Below, in pieces: positions 1 to 8,256 of a stretch of 47,707 bases of DNA. Made by a program: the position numbers and the translations under genes. The notes beneath the pieces are model-generated. The model saw nothing but the letters and a program-made list of their open reading frames with translations, did no database searches and was not told where the DNA came from. Source of the DNA: an uncultured Collinsella sp. (GTDB taxonomy: Bacteria; Actinomycetota; Coriobacteriia; Coriobacteriales; Coriobacteriaceae); assembly GCA_902491765.1 (NCBI GenBank), contig CABUIY010000015.1, positions 1-47,707 on the forward strand, given 5' to 3'. Positions within the stretch are counted from its first letter, which is position 1. Each line of letters opens with the position of its first letter.

Positions 1-915
1 AAGAGGCTTTCCGGCCTCGGGGTCGACTGCGTGGTCGGCGCCGTCTCGAAGATGATCAAGCCCAGCGCGGACAGGCGCAGGAAGAACGACCGCAACGACG
101 CCGAGTTCCTCGCCCGCATGCTGTCGGTCGGCAACGTCGTCGAGGTGTGGGTCCCCGACGACGAGTGCGAGGCCGCCCGCGACCTGACCAGGGCGCTCGA
201 GGACGCGAGGGACGACCTCTCGCGCGCGAAGCAGCGGCTCTCCAAGTTCCTGCTCAGGCACGGGCTCGCCTTCGACGAGAGGACGCCCACCGGCCGCAGG
301 AAGGGCAACTGGACCCGGGCGCACTGGTCCTGGATCGAGTCGATTAGGTTCGCGGAGGGGGCCGACAACGACGTGCTCGCCTACTACGTCGACGCGGTCA
401 GGCGGGCGGCGGAGGAGAAGGCGAGGCTCGAGGGGCTCGTCGAGGCCGAGGCCCGCAAGCCCAGGTGGAGGAGGAGGGTCGACTCCCTGCGCTGCCTCAA
501 GGGCGTCGACACCGCGACGGCCGCCGACCTCGTGTTCGAGGCCGGCGAGTTCTCGAGGTTCGGGAATGCCCGGTCGTTCGCCGCATGGGTCGGCCTGACG
601 CCCTCCGAGCACTCCAGCGGGGAGAGCGACCGCAGGGGCGCGATCACCAAGGCGGGCAACAAGCACCTGAGGAAGGCGCTGGTCGAGGCCGCGTGGCACT
701 ACCTGACGTGCTCGGGGCGGCCGAAGGGCCTCGCCAGGGGCCAGGCCCCGGACCGGGTCGCCCGCAGGCATGCCGCCAAGGGCGTGCGGAGGCTGGTCGA
801 GAGGCGGGAGGCGCTGCTCGCGCGCGGGGTCCACGGCAACAAGGCGAACGTGGCCACGGCGCGCGAGCTCGCCTGCTGGGTATGGGCGGTCGGCCTCATG
901 GCCGAGGAGGCGTAG
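1..915 (+). CDS. IS110-family transposase (5' partial)
   Basis: The reading frame is open from base 1, so the true start and the first catalytic Asp of the RuvC-like DEDD domain lie outside the window. Visible are the KNDRNDAEFLARML segment typical of the DEDD domain (acidic residues for metal binding), a central helical or coiled-coil stretch, and the C-terminal Transposase_20 domain (LKGVDTATAADLV, then FAAWVGLTPSEHSSG with the family serine region, then GAITKAGNKHLRKAL). IS110 enzymes are site-specific recombinases guided by a bridge or seek RNA. The gene ends in TAG at 913-915. It differs clearly from the second IS110 transposase in this window, so the two elements are not copies of each other. 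Confidence 0.93.
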   Translation, partial: KRLSGLGVDCVVGAVSKMIKPSADRRRKNDRNDAEFLARMLSVGNVVEVWVPDDECEAARDLTRALEDARDDLSRAKQRLSKFLLRHGLAFDERTPTGRRKGNWTRAHWSWIESIRFAEGADNDVLAYYVDAVRRAAEEKARLEGLVEAEARKPRWRRRVDSLRCLKGVDTATAADLVFEAGEFSRFGNARSFAAWVGLTPSEHSSGESDRRGAITKAGNKHLRKALVEAAWHYLTCSGRPKGLARGQAPDRVARRHAAKGVRRLVERREALLARGVHGNKANVATARELACWVWAVGLMAEEA

Positions 916-1230
916 GGGGGGCGTTCCCCCGCACATAAGCCGATCACCCCGGAAGCGGTTGTATCCGAAGCCGTTGAGGCGAACCTCAGGTCCCTTTTCT
1001 GCGAGCGCCCAGGGCGCCACACGCGTGCACAGACTGTCGGTTCGACGTAGAAGCCTCAGCCGTAGCAACGGATTGCCCAGCGAGAGATCGCCGCGGGCGG
1101 ATATTAAACTGCAAAGACGAGCGTCGGTAAGACACGCCGAGGTCGCCGCGGACGGGCTGATATAGGGAGAGGGCCTGACCCCATATCGTTGGGGCCAGGC
1201 CCGATTTTGCCTCTTGACAATGTCCTGCTC
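916..1230 (+). other. Non-coding right end of IS110 element 1, candidate guide-RNA region
   Basis: No credible gene is present in about 315 nt after the transposase. Hairpins are visible: TGAGG-CGAA-CCTCA near 975-990, GCGCCC-A-GGGCGC near 1003-1016, and a strong stem with GGGCCTG (1171-1177) plus CCCC pairing with GGGG plus CAGGCCC (1191-1202). Long structured non-coding ends of IS110/IS1111 elements encode the guide RNA; in the IS1111 group it lies after the transposase gene. Assignment here is by position and structure only. Confidence 0.4.
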
Positions 1231-1267
1231 ATATTAAAAGGAACGTCCCCAGGTGCCGGGTTTCCGC

Positions 1268-1319
1268 AGTCATTGGGGACAGACTTAAATGACTAGTCGT
1301 TTAAGAACGTCCAATGACT
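1268..1319. repeat. AGTCATTGGGGAC palindromic repeat, copy 1
   Basis: The left arm AGTCATTGGGGAC (1268-1280) faces a right arm GTCC-AATGACT (1309-1319) that has lost two C residues. The middle contains ACTTAAATGACTAGTCGTTT. The same sequence occurs split in two at 7013-7046 and 8242-8269, where an IS110 element has inserted. Just before it, 1238-1259 is a second short unit of the form AAGGAACGTCCCC..GTGCCGGG that recurs at 8273-8294 and 8299-8322. Confidence 0.75.
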
Positions 1320-1357
1320 ACCCACAGAATGAGGGTCTCATCGGGGACTAGGTAAAT

Positions 1358-1394
1358 AACAAAAGCCCCCGCGGCCGAAGCGGACCGCGGGGGC
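1358..1394 (-). terminator. Rho-independent terminator of the beta-glucoside PTS operon
   Basis: On the minus strand a perfect 10-bp stem GCCCCCGCGG / CCGCGGGGGC (1385-1394 with 1365-1374) with a 10-nt loop is followed by TTTTGTTATT. It lies 17 nt beyond the stop codon of the 6-phospho-beta-glucosidase gene, the last gene of the operon. The carbamate kinase gene has a similar terminator, and both sit next to the AGTCATTGGGGAC repeat family. Confidence 0.88.
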
Positions 1395-1410
1395 AACAGA
1401 CCTGCAAGAG

Positions 1411-2865
1411 TTAACTCAAGTCCTCGCCATTTGATGCAATGACCTTTTGGTACCAGCAGAAGCTGTCCTTTCGGTAGCGATCGAACGTGCCTTTGCCCAT
1501 ATCATCGGCATCAACATAAACAAAGCCATAGCGCTTCTTCATCTGCCCCGTCGAGGCCGACACCAAATCGATACAGCCCCACGGCGTGTATCCCATCAGG
1601 TCAACACCGTCCTCGACAATTGCATCGCGCAGCGCAAGAATATGCCTTCGCAGGTAATCAATATGATACGCATCGTGGACTTTGCCGTCTTCCAGCGCAT
1701 CGAGTCCGCCCACACCGTTCTCGGCGATAAAGAGCGGAAGATGGTAACGATCGTGGTAGCCGGCAAGCGTCACGCGCAAACCCAGCGCATCGATCTGCCA
1801 CTTCCAGGCAGTCTCTTTATCCTTGAGGTACGGATTGCGCAACGTCGGGAACACGTTGCCCTCCGCCTTCTCGGCGATCACCTGATCATCGGCGCACACC
1901 AAGCGCGAGCAATAGTACGAGAACGAGATGAAGTCGACCGTATGCTCTGCCAGATACTCCGTATCGCCCGGCTCAAAGGGCACGTGAACACCCTCTTTCT
2001 CGAGTGCACGCAGCTTCCAAGCAGGATAGGCGCCCGCAGCCATCACGTCTGTGTAGAAGTAGCGGCCGCGGTCCTCCTCATACGCAAGCCATACGTCCTC
2101 GGGCGCACAACGGTACGGATAGGTCGCACCGGCAGCGACCATGCAACCCACCTTGTTTGCGGGATCGATCTTGTGCAGAATCTCGACAGCGCGAGCGCTC
2201 GCCATAAACATATGGTGCGAGAACGCCGCGGTCACGGCTGCACGGTCACGCTCATCCTCGAGCGTGACACCCGCGTTGAGATAGGACAGCGCCACGCTGT
2301 TGATCTCGTTGAACGTAAGCCAATAACGCACGAGGCCCTGGTACGCGCGTCCGACGGTCTCGACGTAGTGCGCATACCGCTCGATCATCTCTCGGCTTTG
2401 CCAGCCACCATAGCGCTCGACCAGAGCCAACGGATAGTCGTAGTGCGACAGCGTCACAAGCGGCTCGATTCCATGCTCGCGCAGCGCCTCGAATACCTGA
2501 CGGTAAAACTCCAAGCCCTCGCCGTTGGGCTCGGTCTCCATCCCTGTGGGAAAAATACGGCTCCAGCAAATTGAAAGACGCAGGCACTTAAAGCCCATCT
2601 CGGCAAAAAGCTCGACATCCTCGTGCCAATGATGGAAGAAGTCGTTGCCCCAGCGGCATGGATACAGCCTGTCCGGATCGTCCACGGGCTTTTGCCTGCC
2701 AAACATTACATCCCAGCGGTCGGAACCCTGTGGGATCAGGTCGGAGTGCGACATGCCGCGGCCGCCCTCGTTCCAGCCCCCTTCGGCCTGGTTGGCGGCG
2801 AGGGCACCACCCCACAAAAAGCCCTCGGGCATACCGGCGGCAGACGTTCTGTCAAAGTAACTCAT
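1411..2865 (-). CDS. 6-phospho-beta-glucosidase, glycoside hydrolase family 1
   Basis: It hydrolyses phosphorylated beta-glucosides (cellobiose-6-phosphate type) delivered by the PTS encoded just upstream, releasing glucose-6-phosphate in the cytoplasm. GH1 signatures are clear: the N-terminal FLWGGALAANQAEG, the acid/base Glu in TFNEIN (about residue 187), and the nucleophile Glu in FIAENGVG (about residue 382). The C-terminal KKRYGFVYVD..RYRKDSFCWYQ segment is the type that binds the phosphate in 6-phospho enzymes. Length, 484 aa, is normal. I chose the ATG at 2865, one base after the EIIC stop codon (TAGCATG), over an ATG at 2877 that would overlap EIIC by 11 nt with no spacing for a ribosome binding site. 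Translational coupling to EIIC is likely. Confidence 0.94.
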   Translation of the reverse strand: MSYFDRTSAAGMPEGFLWGGALAANQAEGGWNEGGRGMSHSDLIPQGSDRWDVMFGRQKPVDDPDRLYPCRWGNDFFHHWHEDVELFAEMGFKCLRLSICWSRIFPTGMETEPNGEGLEFYRQVFEALREHGIEPLVTLSHYDYPLALVERYGGWQSREMIERYAHYVETVGRAYQGLVRYWLTFNEINSVALSYLNAGVTLEDERDRAAVTAAFSHHMFMASARAVEILHKIDPANKVGCMVAAGATYPYRCAPEDVWLAYEEDRGRYFYTDVMAAGAYPAWKLRALEKEGVHVPFEPGDTEYLAEHTVDFISFSYYCSRLVCADDQVIAEKAEGNVFPTLRNPYLKDKETAWKWQIDALGLRVTLAGYHDRYHLPLFIAENGVGGLDALEDGKVHDAYHIDYLRRHILALRDAIVEDGVDLMGYTPWGCIDLVSASTGQMKKRYGFVYVDADDMGKGTFDRYRKDSFCWYQKVIASNGEDLS

Positions 2866-2866
2866 G

Positions 2867-4216
2867 CTACTCAGCATCCTCGGCAGAAGCTGCCGCGGCG
2901 TTCTCCTGCTCCTGAGCCAGGAGCTGGTTATCGTACACCTTAAAGAACGGGTACCAGACCACAGCCATGACCACGATCAAAACGATCGTAAACACCCAGA
3001 TGCGCGGGTCGAGGCACTGGACAAAGCCCTGAACGAAGATGGGGAACGTGCCGCTCACCAAGATGTAGAAGTTAGAGACAAGACCCAGTGAGACCGCACC
3101 CCAATACAGCAGGGCCGAGATCATGCCGCCTAGCACAAACGGAATCATGAGGATCGGGTTGAAGATGATGGGCGCGCCGAAGATCGCGGGCTCGGAGATA
3201 CGGAAGAAGCTCGGCACGATCGATGCCCTGCCAAATGCCTTGAGCTGCTGCGACTTTGCCCTAAACGCGCAGAGCGCCACAAAAGAGAACGTATTACCCG
3301 TGCCGCCGATGAGGTTGATGGCCAACGACATGAGCACCGGGTGGAACTCAAGCGGCTGCCCGGCAGCATAGAGCGAGGCGTTGGCGGCAAAGGCGGCAAG
3401 CGAGACCGGGGCGGTGATGGGCATTACGATCATGTTGCCGTGGACGCCAAAGCACCAAAACAGCAGCGTCATGAAGCAGATAAGCAGTGCGCCGGGCACA
3501 GAGTCAACTGCGACGGAAAGCGGAGCAGCGAGCAGCTTCTCGATAACCGAGGGGATGGACAGCGCGGGATCGATCATCTGGATCAGCAGGTTGCCGCCAA
3601 AGAAGATGAGGATGTTGGCGAGCATAGGTACGATGGCGCCAAAGGTTTCGGACAAAAACGGCGGCACGCCATCGGGCATCTTGATGGTGATGCCCTTGGT
3701 CTGGCAGAAGCGCGTGACCTCGACGGAGACCAAGGCAACGATGATGGCGGTAAACAGGCCCTGCGCACCCAGATAGGTGCAGGGGACCGCCTGGAGCACG
3801 GACTCGTCAGCAAGCTGGTAGTAGGACGACGGCGCCGCGGCGATCAGGAACATCACCAGCGAGGTCATGCCGGCGTTAAGCTTGGGCATCTTGTAGGTGC
3901 CCGCCAGGTTATAGGCGATTGCGAACGTCACGATCACCGACAGTATGCCCATCGTCATGTTGAAGGGAATGAGCAGCGTGAGCTTATTGGCCGTGGCAAA
4001 ATCGAGCCAAGGGCCAAAGACGGACCAGAACCCGCCCTGCGCCACCAGGTCGGCCGTGACCGGCGGGTTGGCGAGGATCATAAAGACGGCAGATACCAAG
4101 ATGAAGCTGATCGCGCTCATAAAGCCCTTTTGCATGGAGGCAAAGTGGCGCTCGGTGCCGCAGAAATTGGCGATAGGGGTCAGTTTTTCCTGAAGCAGGG
4201 TCATGAACTTCTCCAT
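2867..4216 (-). CDS. celB: PTS cellobiose/lichenan-family EIIC permease
   Basis: This is the membrane channel of a lactose/cellobiose-family phosphotransferase system, which takes up a beta-glucoside disaccharide while EIIB phosphorylates it. The 449-aa protein starts MEKFMTLLQEKLTPIANF, typical of the family, and has about ten hydrophobic segments (for example FILVSAVFMILANPP, MTMGILSVIVTFAIAYNLAG, IPFVLGGMISALLYWGAV). A GGAGG site 5 nt before the ATG supports the start. It follows EIIB by 9 nt, and its stop codon abuts the glucosidase start. Substrate is inferred from family and the neighbouring 6-phospho-beta-glucosidase; cellobiose, gentiobiose or arbutin-like glucosides are all possible. 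Confidence 0.92.
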   Translation of the reverse strand: MEKFMTLLQEKLTPIANFCGTERHFASMQKGFMSAISFILVSAVFMILANPPVTADLVAQGGFWSVFGPWLDFATANKLTLLIPFNMTMGILSVIVTFAIAYNLAGTYKMPKLNAGMTSLVMFLIAAAPSSYYQLADESVLQAVPCTYLGAQGLFTAIIVALVSVEVTRFCQTKGITIKMPDGVPPFLSETFGAIVPMLANILIFFGGNLLIQMIDPALSIPSVIEKLLAAPLSVAVDSVPGALLICFMTLLFWCFGVHGNMIVMPITAPVSLAAFAANASLYAAGQPLEFHPVLMSLAINLIGGTGNTFSFVALCAFRAKSQQLKAFGRASIVPSFFRISEPAIFGAPIIFNPILMIPFVLGGMISALLYWGAVSLGLVSNFYILVSGTFPIFVQGFVQCLDPRIWVFTIVLIVVMAVVWYPFFKVYDNQLLAQEQENAAAASAEDAE

Positions 4217-4225
4217 GGTTGCCTC

Positions 4226-4519
4226 CTAACCCAACAGCGACTGGGCGAGTGCCAGCACGTTGGCGGCGTTGCCCATGCCGTAGTCCTGTGCGGGGATGAC
4301 CGCGGTCGGCTTACCGCTCCCCTGCTTGACGGTGTTGAGCTGGTAGGACACCTGCGGCCCCAAGAGCAGCACGTCATAATTGGCGCACGTCTCCTGATAC
4401 TCGCCGATACCCACCGCATCGATATCGAGCTCGATGCCGTTTTGCTCCGCATATTTCTCGAGTTTCTTCATCAGAATGCTTGTAGACAGACCAGCTGCGC
4501 AAACAAGAAGGATCTTCAT
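4226..4519 (-). CDS. celA: PTS cellobiose-family EIIB
   Basis: A small cytoplasmic phosphocarrier (97 aa) that passes phosphate from EIIA to the incoming sugar. The active-site Cys7 sits in the standard MKILLVCAAGLSTS start, and the C-terminal half YDVLLLGPQVSYQLN is typical of the lactose/cellobiose family. The ATG at 4519 is preferred to one at 4537 because GAAGGG lies 8 nt upstream and because the family begins right at the first beta strand. It lies between EIIA (about 46 nt upstream) and EIIC (9 nt downstream) in one transcription unit. Confidence 0.93.
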   Translation of the reverse strand: MKILLVCAAGLSTSILMKKLEKYAEQNGIELDIDAVGIGEYQETCANYDVLLLGPQVSYQLNTVKQGSGKPTAVIPAQDYGMGNAANVLALAQSLLG

Positions 4520-4565
4520 AAGGGATTCCCTTCGCATTGATTGGTTGGATAGTCACCGCACGCCG

Positions 4566-4892
4566 CTAGGCGTTCTTGGTTGCAGTGCGCTCATACAGGC
4601 AGATCAGCTCCTGCACGAGCTCCTGAGCAAGCATGGAGCACATGAGGTGGTCCTGAGCATGGACCAGCAACACATCCACCGACAGATGCTCGCCCGCTGC
4701 CTCAGTCGAAAGCAGCTGCGTTTGGATGTGGTGAGCCTTGATTCCCGCATCCTTTGACTGCTTCATGAGTTTGGCGGCGGCGTCAAAATCCCCCGCCTTT
4801 GCCTTTTCAAGGGCTTCGAAGGCAAGGCTGCGTGCCTCTCCCGCTGCAGCGACCAGCTGAAACGAAACCATCTCGGTTCCCTGATCGTCCAT
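4566..4892 (-). CDS. celC: PTS lactose/cellobiose-family EIIA
   Basis: A trimeric all-helical phosphocarrier (108 aa) that receives phosphate from HPr and gives it to EIIB. The phosphorylated histidine is His78 in VHAQDHLM, with the metal-binding Asp81 of the family right after it. The upstream helix carries AHHIQTQLL. A strong GGAGAGGAG site precedes the ATG at 4892. It is the first structural gene of the operon, 119 nt after the regulator gene on the same strand; that gap has room for a promoter, but no strong -35/-10 pair could be read. Confidence 0.93.
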   Translation of the reverse strand: MDDQGTEMVSFQLVAAAGEARSLAFEALEKAKAGDFDAAAKLMKQSKDAGIKAHHIQTQLLSTEAAGEHLSVDVLLVHAQDHLMCSMLAQELVQELICLYERTATKNA

Positions 4893-5011
4893 AACGGTCT
4901 CCTCTCCCGTGATGTTTGGTTTGTACTTGAATATTCGAAACGCCTATCTCCCGCCCGCAATCCTCGAGGTTTATTGCAGGTAGACTGACAGGGTCATCGA
5001 CAAAAGAAGTC

Positions 5012-6838
5012 TTAAGCCGTATGCGCTTGCACAAGCGCCATCAGCTCATGCCAGGACCGGCGCTCGCGTAGGCGCTCGACCCCCTGGCGGTCCATAAAGA
5101 CGATATCGACCTCATGGCCGTATTCGTCCCAAAGAATGGGATGTTCGAGCAGGCCCACGGTAACAAAGGCCTCGGCGCTCAAGGGATGCATCCCATGGGG
5201 CATGGCTACCCCATTGCCAAACGAGGTGGCGCTCGCGCTCTCGCGCTCGGCGACCTCTTGGGCAAACTGGGCATCGACACGGCCGCTCTCGACGGCGCGC
5301 TCGGAGAGATATCGGAGAACGGCCTGCTTCGACGACGCCTCAACGCGGTTGAAGAACAGGGCACGGCTAAAGAAAGAGCTCACGGAGTCCGATTGCGCAG
5401 TGTCGTCGCTCAGCACCTTGCGGATAGCGTTGACATCGCTCGTCTCCAAGAAGAAATCGGCCTCGCGGACGGGCACGGGCAACTTGACGTTGAGCGGCAC
5501 CGTTGTGAACACGTAGTCGATATGCGAAAAATCGAACGTTCCCACGCGGGCGACATCGCATGTCTCAATCGAATCGATATACATGCCAAACTGCTTGCGG
5601 TACTGGTGCTCGAGCATACGGGCGCTTCCCGCTCCCGAGGCGCACACGATCAGGATGCGTTTGCGACGCGGCTGGTCGGCTTGCTGCTCGAGGGCCAGGG
5701 CAAATGCCATGGCGATGTAGCCGAGCTCTTCATCAGAGGGCTGGCTGCCAAAATGACGCTCGAGTACCTGCGAGGTGCCAGCTGCCATCGAATAGGCCAA
5801 CGGAAACCTCGTCTTGATATCGGACAGCATGGGGTTATCCATATGCATGTGATATTCAAGGCGATAGCCCAGAGGGCCGATATGCCGAGCAAGGTTCATG
5901 CGAAGTTCAAGATCGCCGCTAAAGTCAAACCTAAACTCATCGTTGACCGCACGTACCATCTCGGAAGCAATCTCCCACATCTCGTCCGAGATAACGGCAG
6001 AGCCCTTCTCGGGCACGCCCGTGCCCCTGCCGAGCAAATGGATTGCGATAAAGGCAACCTCTTCTCGGGGCATGCTCACGCCCAGGGCATCCTTGATGTT
6101 TGCGGCAATCTGGAAAGCCGCGGCGTATTCGCGCGTTCCCTCCAGTTTTTGAACGTCCGATTCTGCAGCTGGGACATAGCAGCCCTGCTCGATGCGGCCA
6201 AGAGCAATGTAAAGATGCATGATGAGATTGCGGGATGCCAGCGAGCTCACCGTGACGGGCGAGGCCGTCAGAGCATCGTCCACACATGCGGCGATGGCCC
6301 GCAGGCGCTCGGCGAGCTTTGCATCGTCGGTGTCGGGCAACACGGGCCTCACCAGCGAGGCCAGGCACAGGCGCCGCTGCGACTCCCCGCCCGCAACGCG
6401 GATTCCGTAGCGTGGGCGCTTTTCGAGCGTTAAGTCAAATTGGGCGAGTTTCTGCTCTACCAGACGCATGTCATTGGACAGAGTTCGCGCCGAAACGTAG
6501 AGTAAATCCGCATACTCCTCAATCGTCACCCACTGGGACCGCATGAGGAGGTCGTTAAGAAGGAAGGACACACGGCCGTCGCGCGTATCAGGAATGCCCG
6601 GATGGGCCAGAGCCGCACCGTCTAGCAAGCGAGCAAGCTCATCTGCACGTGCAACATCGATACGATACTGCCCCTTGCTGCCAACGATGCGTGCAACCCC
6701 TGCAAGGTTGTCGTTTGCGCGATGGATATAGTTTCTCACGGCGCGCTCGCTTACCTCGAGACGCTTGGCAAGTACCGCGACAGCGACAGGCTGAGCGTCC
6801 TCGATCATATTTACAAGCTGCTTGACGCGAGCATCCAT
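5012..6838 (-). CDS. PRD-containing PTS-regulated transcriptional activator (LicR/MtlR type)
   Basis: A DNA-binding regulator whose activity is set by PTS phosphorylation, probably controlling the beta-glucoside operon that follows it. Domain order in 608 aa: N-terminal helix-turn-helix (about 1-60), second HTH/Mga-like region (about 90-150), PRD1 (about 190-295, with His208 and His267), PRD2 (about 300-395, with His319), an EIIB-like domain with Cys399 in LIVCASGAG, and an EIIA-like domain with His548 in VAMPHGMHP. Oddly, the second PRD2 histidine expected in the ELGYIAM-x-F motif is Ala, so that phosphorylation site looks lost. The DNA-binding HTH start separates it from BglG-type RNA-binding antiterminators. 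A CCTCCTCC complement just before the ATG is its ribosome binding site. Confidence 0.88.
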   Translation of the reverse strand: MDARVKQLVNMIEDAQPVAVAVLAKRLEVSERAVRNYIHRANDNLAGVARIVGSKGQYRIDVARADELARLLDGAALAHPGIPDTRDGRVSFLLNDLLMRSQWVTIEEYADLLYVSARTLSNDMRLVEQKLAQFDLTLEKRPRYGIRVAGGESQRRLCLASLVRPVLPDTDDAKLAERLRAIAACVDDALTASPVTVSSLASRNLIMHLYIALGRIEQGCYVPAAESDVQKLEGTREYAAAFQIAANIKDALGVSMPREEVAFIAIHLLGRGTGVPEKGSAVISDEMWEIASEMVRAVNDEFRFDFSGDLELRMNLARHIGPLGYRLEYHMHMDNPMLSDIKTRFPLAYSMAAGTSQVLERHFGSQPSDEELGYIAMAFALALEQQADQPRRKRILIVCASGAGSARMLEHQYRKQFGMYIDSIETCDVARVGTFDFSHIDYVFTTVPLNVKLPVPVREADFFLETSDVNAIRKVLSDDTAQSDSVSSFFSRALFFNRVEASSKQAVLRYLSERAVESGRVDAQFAQEVAERESASATSFGNGVAMPHGMHPLSAEAFVTVGLLEHPILWDEYGHEVDIVFMDRQGVERLRERRSWHELMALVQAHTA

Positions 6839-7078
6839 GTCCTCCTCCTTTCCCTGCGTCTAGTCTAACGCGGTAAAGAATGACACTCCACGTCGCGCTC
6901 GTTCCGCCAACTCGGAACAGGTTGCGGGGAGTCCAGCTGAGCTATGGAGAGCCTGGGGAGAGGGCCCGAAGGCAATGCGTCGGTGTGGGATGCGCCTTCC
7001 CAGCCATTGGGCAGTCATTGGGGACAGACTTAAATGAGTAGTCGTTGGGTGTTCCTATAGTTTTGTCAACCGTCGGGG

Positions 7079-7975
7079 CTACTCCCGGTAGGGCACCCGG
7101 TCGCGCATCACGGCGTATATCGCCCTGAGCCGCTTCCTCGCGACGGCCTTGAGCGCCCGCCCGTGCCCCATGCCCCGCGCCCTGCAGGCCCGGTAGTACT
7201 CGCCGTAGCGCCCCGAGGACCTCACCAGGCTGTTGCACGAGAAGATCAGCAGGGACTTGAGCCTCGCGTCGCCGCGCCTGGACGCCCTGACCGACCTCAC
7301 CGACGTGCCGGAGCTCCTCACCCTCGGGGCTATGCCGCAGTACGAGGCCAGGTGGTCGTGGTCCGGGAACCTCCCGATGTCGACCGACACCGCGAGCTGC
7401 GCCGCGGTCCTCGGGCCGATGCCGGGCACGGTGAGCAGCTCCAGCCACCGCCGGTCCGACAGGTCGACCGCGGCCTCGAGGGCCGGGCAGGACTCGAGCA
7501 GCACCGCGCGCAGGCGGTTCTTGTCCCTGGTCGCGCAGGCGACGACGTGGTCGCGCTGCGACGAGAGGGCGCGGGCGGCCTCGAGGGCCTCGCCGCGGCC
7601 CGGGACCCCCGACAGGGAGTCCAGCACGCCCAGGGCGGTCCGCGCGATCACCGCGGCGTCGCGCTCGTCGGTCTTGGCCTCGCCGGCGAACAGGCCCGCG
7701 GCGCGGCTGGCGGCGAGCCCGGGCAGGTAGGCGACCCCGAGCCCCGCGGCGCGGGCCCGCCTCACGGCGAGGGACCCTATGTTGCGGAACTGGTCGACGA
7801 CGACGAGCGTGCCGGCGGGCGCGGAGGCGAACAGCGCGTCGAGCTCGGCCTCCCTGTTGCGGACGGGGGCGCTGGCCAGCACCTCCCCGTCGCGGTCGAT
7901 CAGGCAGGCCCAGTGCGACGACTTGCCGACGTCCAGGCCGAGCACGGCCGCGGGCCTGGTCGATGGCGCTTTCAC
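7079..7975 (-). CDS. IS110-family transposase
   Basis: The RNA-guided site-specific recombinase of IS110 element 2. The N-terminal DEDD domain begins AAVLGLDVGKSSHWAC (first catalytic Asp) and includes VVVDQ and the AKTDERDAAVIAR segment with its acidic pair. The C-terminal Transposase_20 domain carries LLTVPGIGPRTAAQL, LASYCGIAPRVRSSG and RRGDARLKSLLIFS, with the catalytic serine region. I start at GTG 7975, because GGAAGG lies about 8 nt upstream and the family begins a few residues before the first Asp; the longer frame to 8029 would run through a hairpin in the putative guide-RNA region. At 298 aa it is short for the family but has both domains and no visible break, so it may be active. 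Confidence 0.92.
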   Translation of the reverse strand: MKAPSTRPAAVLGLDVGKSSHWACLIDRDGEVLASAPVRNREAELDALFASAPAGTLVVVDQFRNIGSLAVRRARAAGLGVAYLPGLAASRAAGLFAGEAKTDERDAAVIARTALGVLDSLSGVPGRGEALEAARALSSQRDHVVACATRDKNRLRAVLLESCPALEAAVDLSDRRWLELLTVPGIGPRTAAQLAVSVDIGRFPDHDHLASYCGIAPRVRSSGTSVRSVRASRRGDARLKSLLIFSCNSLVRSSGRYGEYYRACRARGMGHGRALKAVARKRLRAIYAVMRDRVPYRE

Positions 7976-8241
7976 GGTGGTATCCTTCCGGTAGTCGTTC
8001 GACCGGATGGCCTCCCCCTCGGCACTCACATTACCAGCCGCGGCACCTGCCCGGCACTTTCCTATCAGCCGTCGGGGGCGGCGCGCCCCGCGCCGGCAGC
8101 ACCCAACAGGCCCTCTCGGGGGCAGGGACGTTCGGCCGTGCGCGGGCGCCCGGTCGGCGGCCCGTTCTGGGCGCGCCTCAATCGTAGCCCGAGATGGTCC
8201 CAGGCTGACAATTTCGACTGTAATGGACGTTCTTGTTTGGC
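7976..8241 (-). ncRNA. Candidate bridge/seek RNA region of IS110 element 2
   Basis: In the IS110 group the guide RNA is encoded between the element end and the transposase start. Here that space is GC-rich, gene-free and full of inverted repeats. Directly before the transposase ribosome binding site is a hairpin at 7988-8006: CCGG arms around GTAGTCGTTCGA. Its loop holds TAGTCGTT (7992-7999), the same 8 bases found at both ends of the element and at the uninterrupted target copy (1294-1301). A guide-RNA loop matching target or donor core is the defining feature of bridge RNAs. RNA boundaries are not known. Confidence 0.6.
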
Positions 8242-8256
8242 TAGTCGTTTAAGAAC

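Larger units (their letters stand above)
1..1230 (+). mobile_element. IS110-family insertion sequence 1, left end outside window
   Basis: The element holds the transposase gene at its left and about 315 nt of non-coding DNA at its right. The right boundary is placed near 1230 because from about 1238 the sequence matches a dispersed chromosomal repeat also seen near 8300. IS110-family elements lack ordinary terminal inverted repeats, so the exact end cannot be read directly. A TTGACA hexamer at 1214-1219, close to the proposed right end, fits the outward -35 box that several IS110/IS1111 elements use to build a promoter in their circular form; that role is inference. Confidence 0.65.
7039..8249 (-). 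mobile_element. IS110-family insertion sequence 2, complete
   Basis: A full element of about 1.2 kb. Its ends are set by an 8-bp direct repeat TAGTCGTT at 7039-7046 and 8242-8249. Outside these lie the two halves of an AGTCATTGGGGAC palindrome that is uninterrupted at 1268-1319. Joining the outer halves restores the repeat, so the insertion point lies in the palindrome loop. IS110 elements recombine at a short core and often leave no target duplication, so TAGTCGTT may be a core shared by element and target rather than a duplication. The transposase reads leftward, and about 265 nt of non-coding DNA precede it. Confidence 0.85.

Noticed and set aside
3341..4540. 399-codon plus-strand frame opposite EIIC and EIIB
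   Set aside because: Charged, low-complexity translation; the EIIC and EIIB genes on the other strand have clear motifs and ribosome binding sites.
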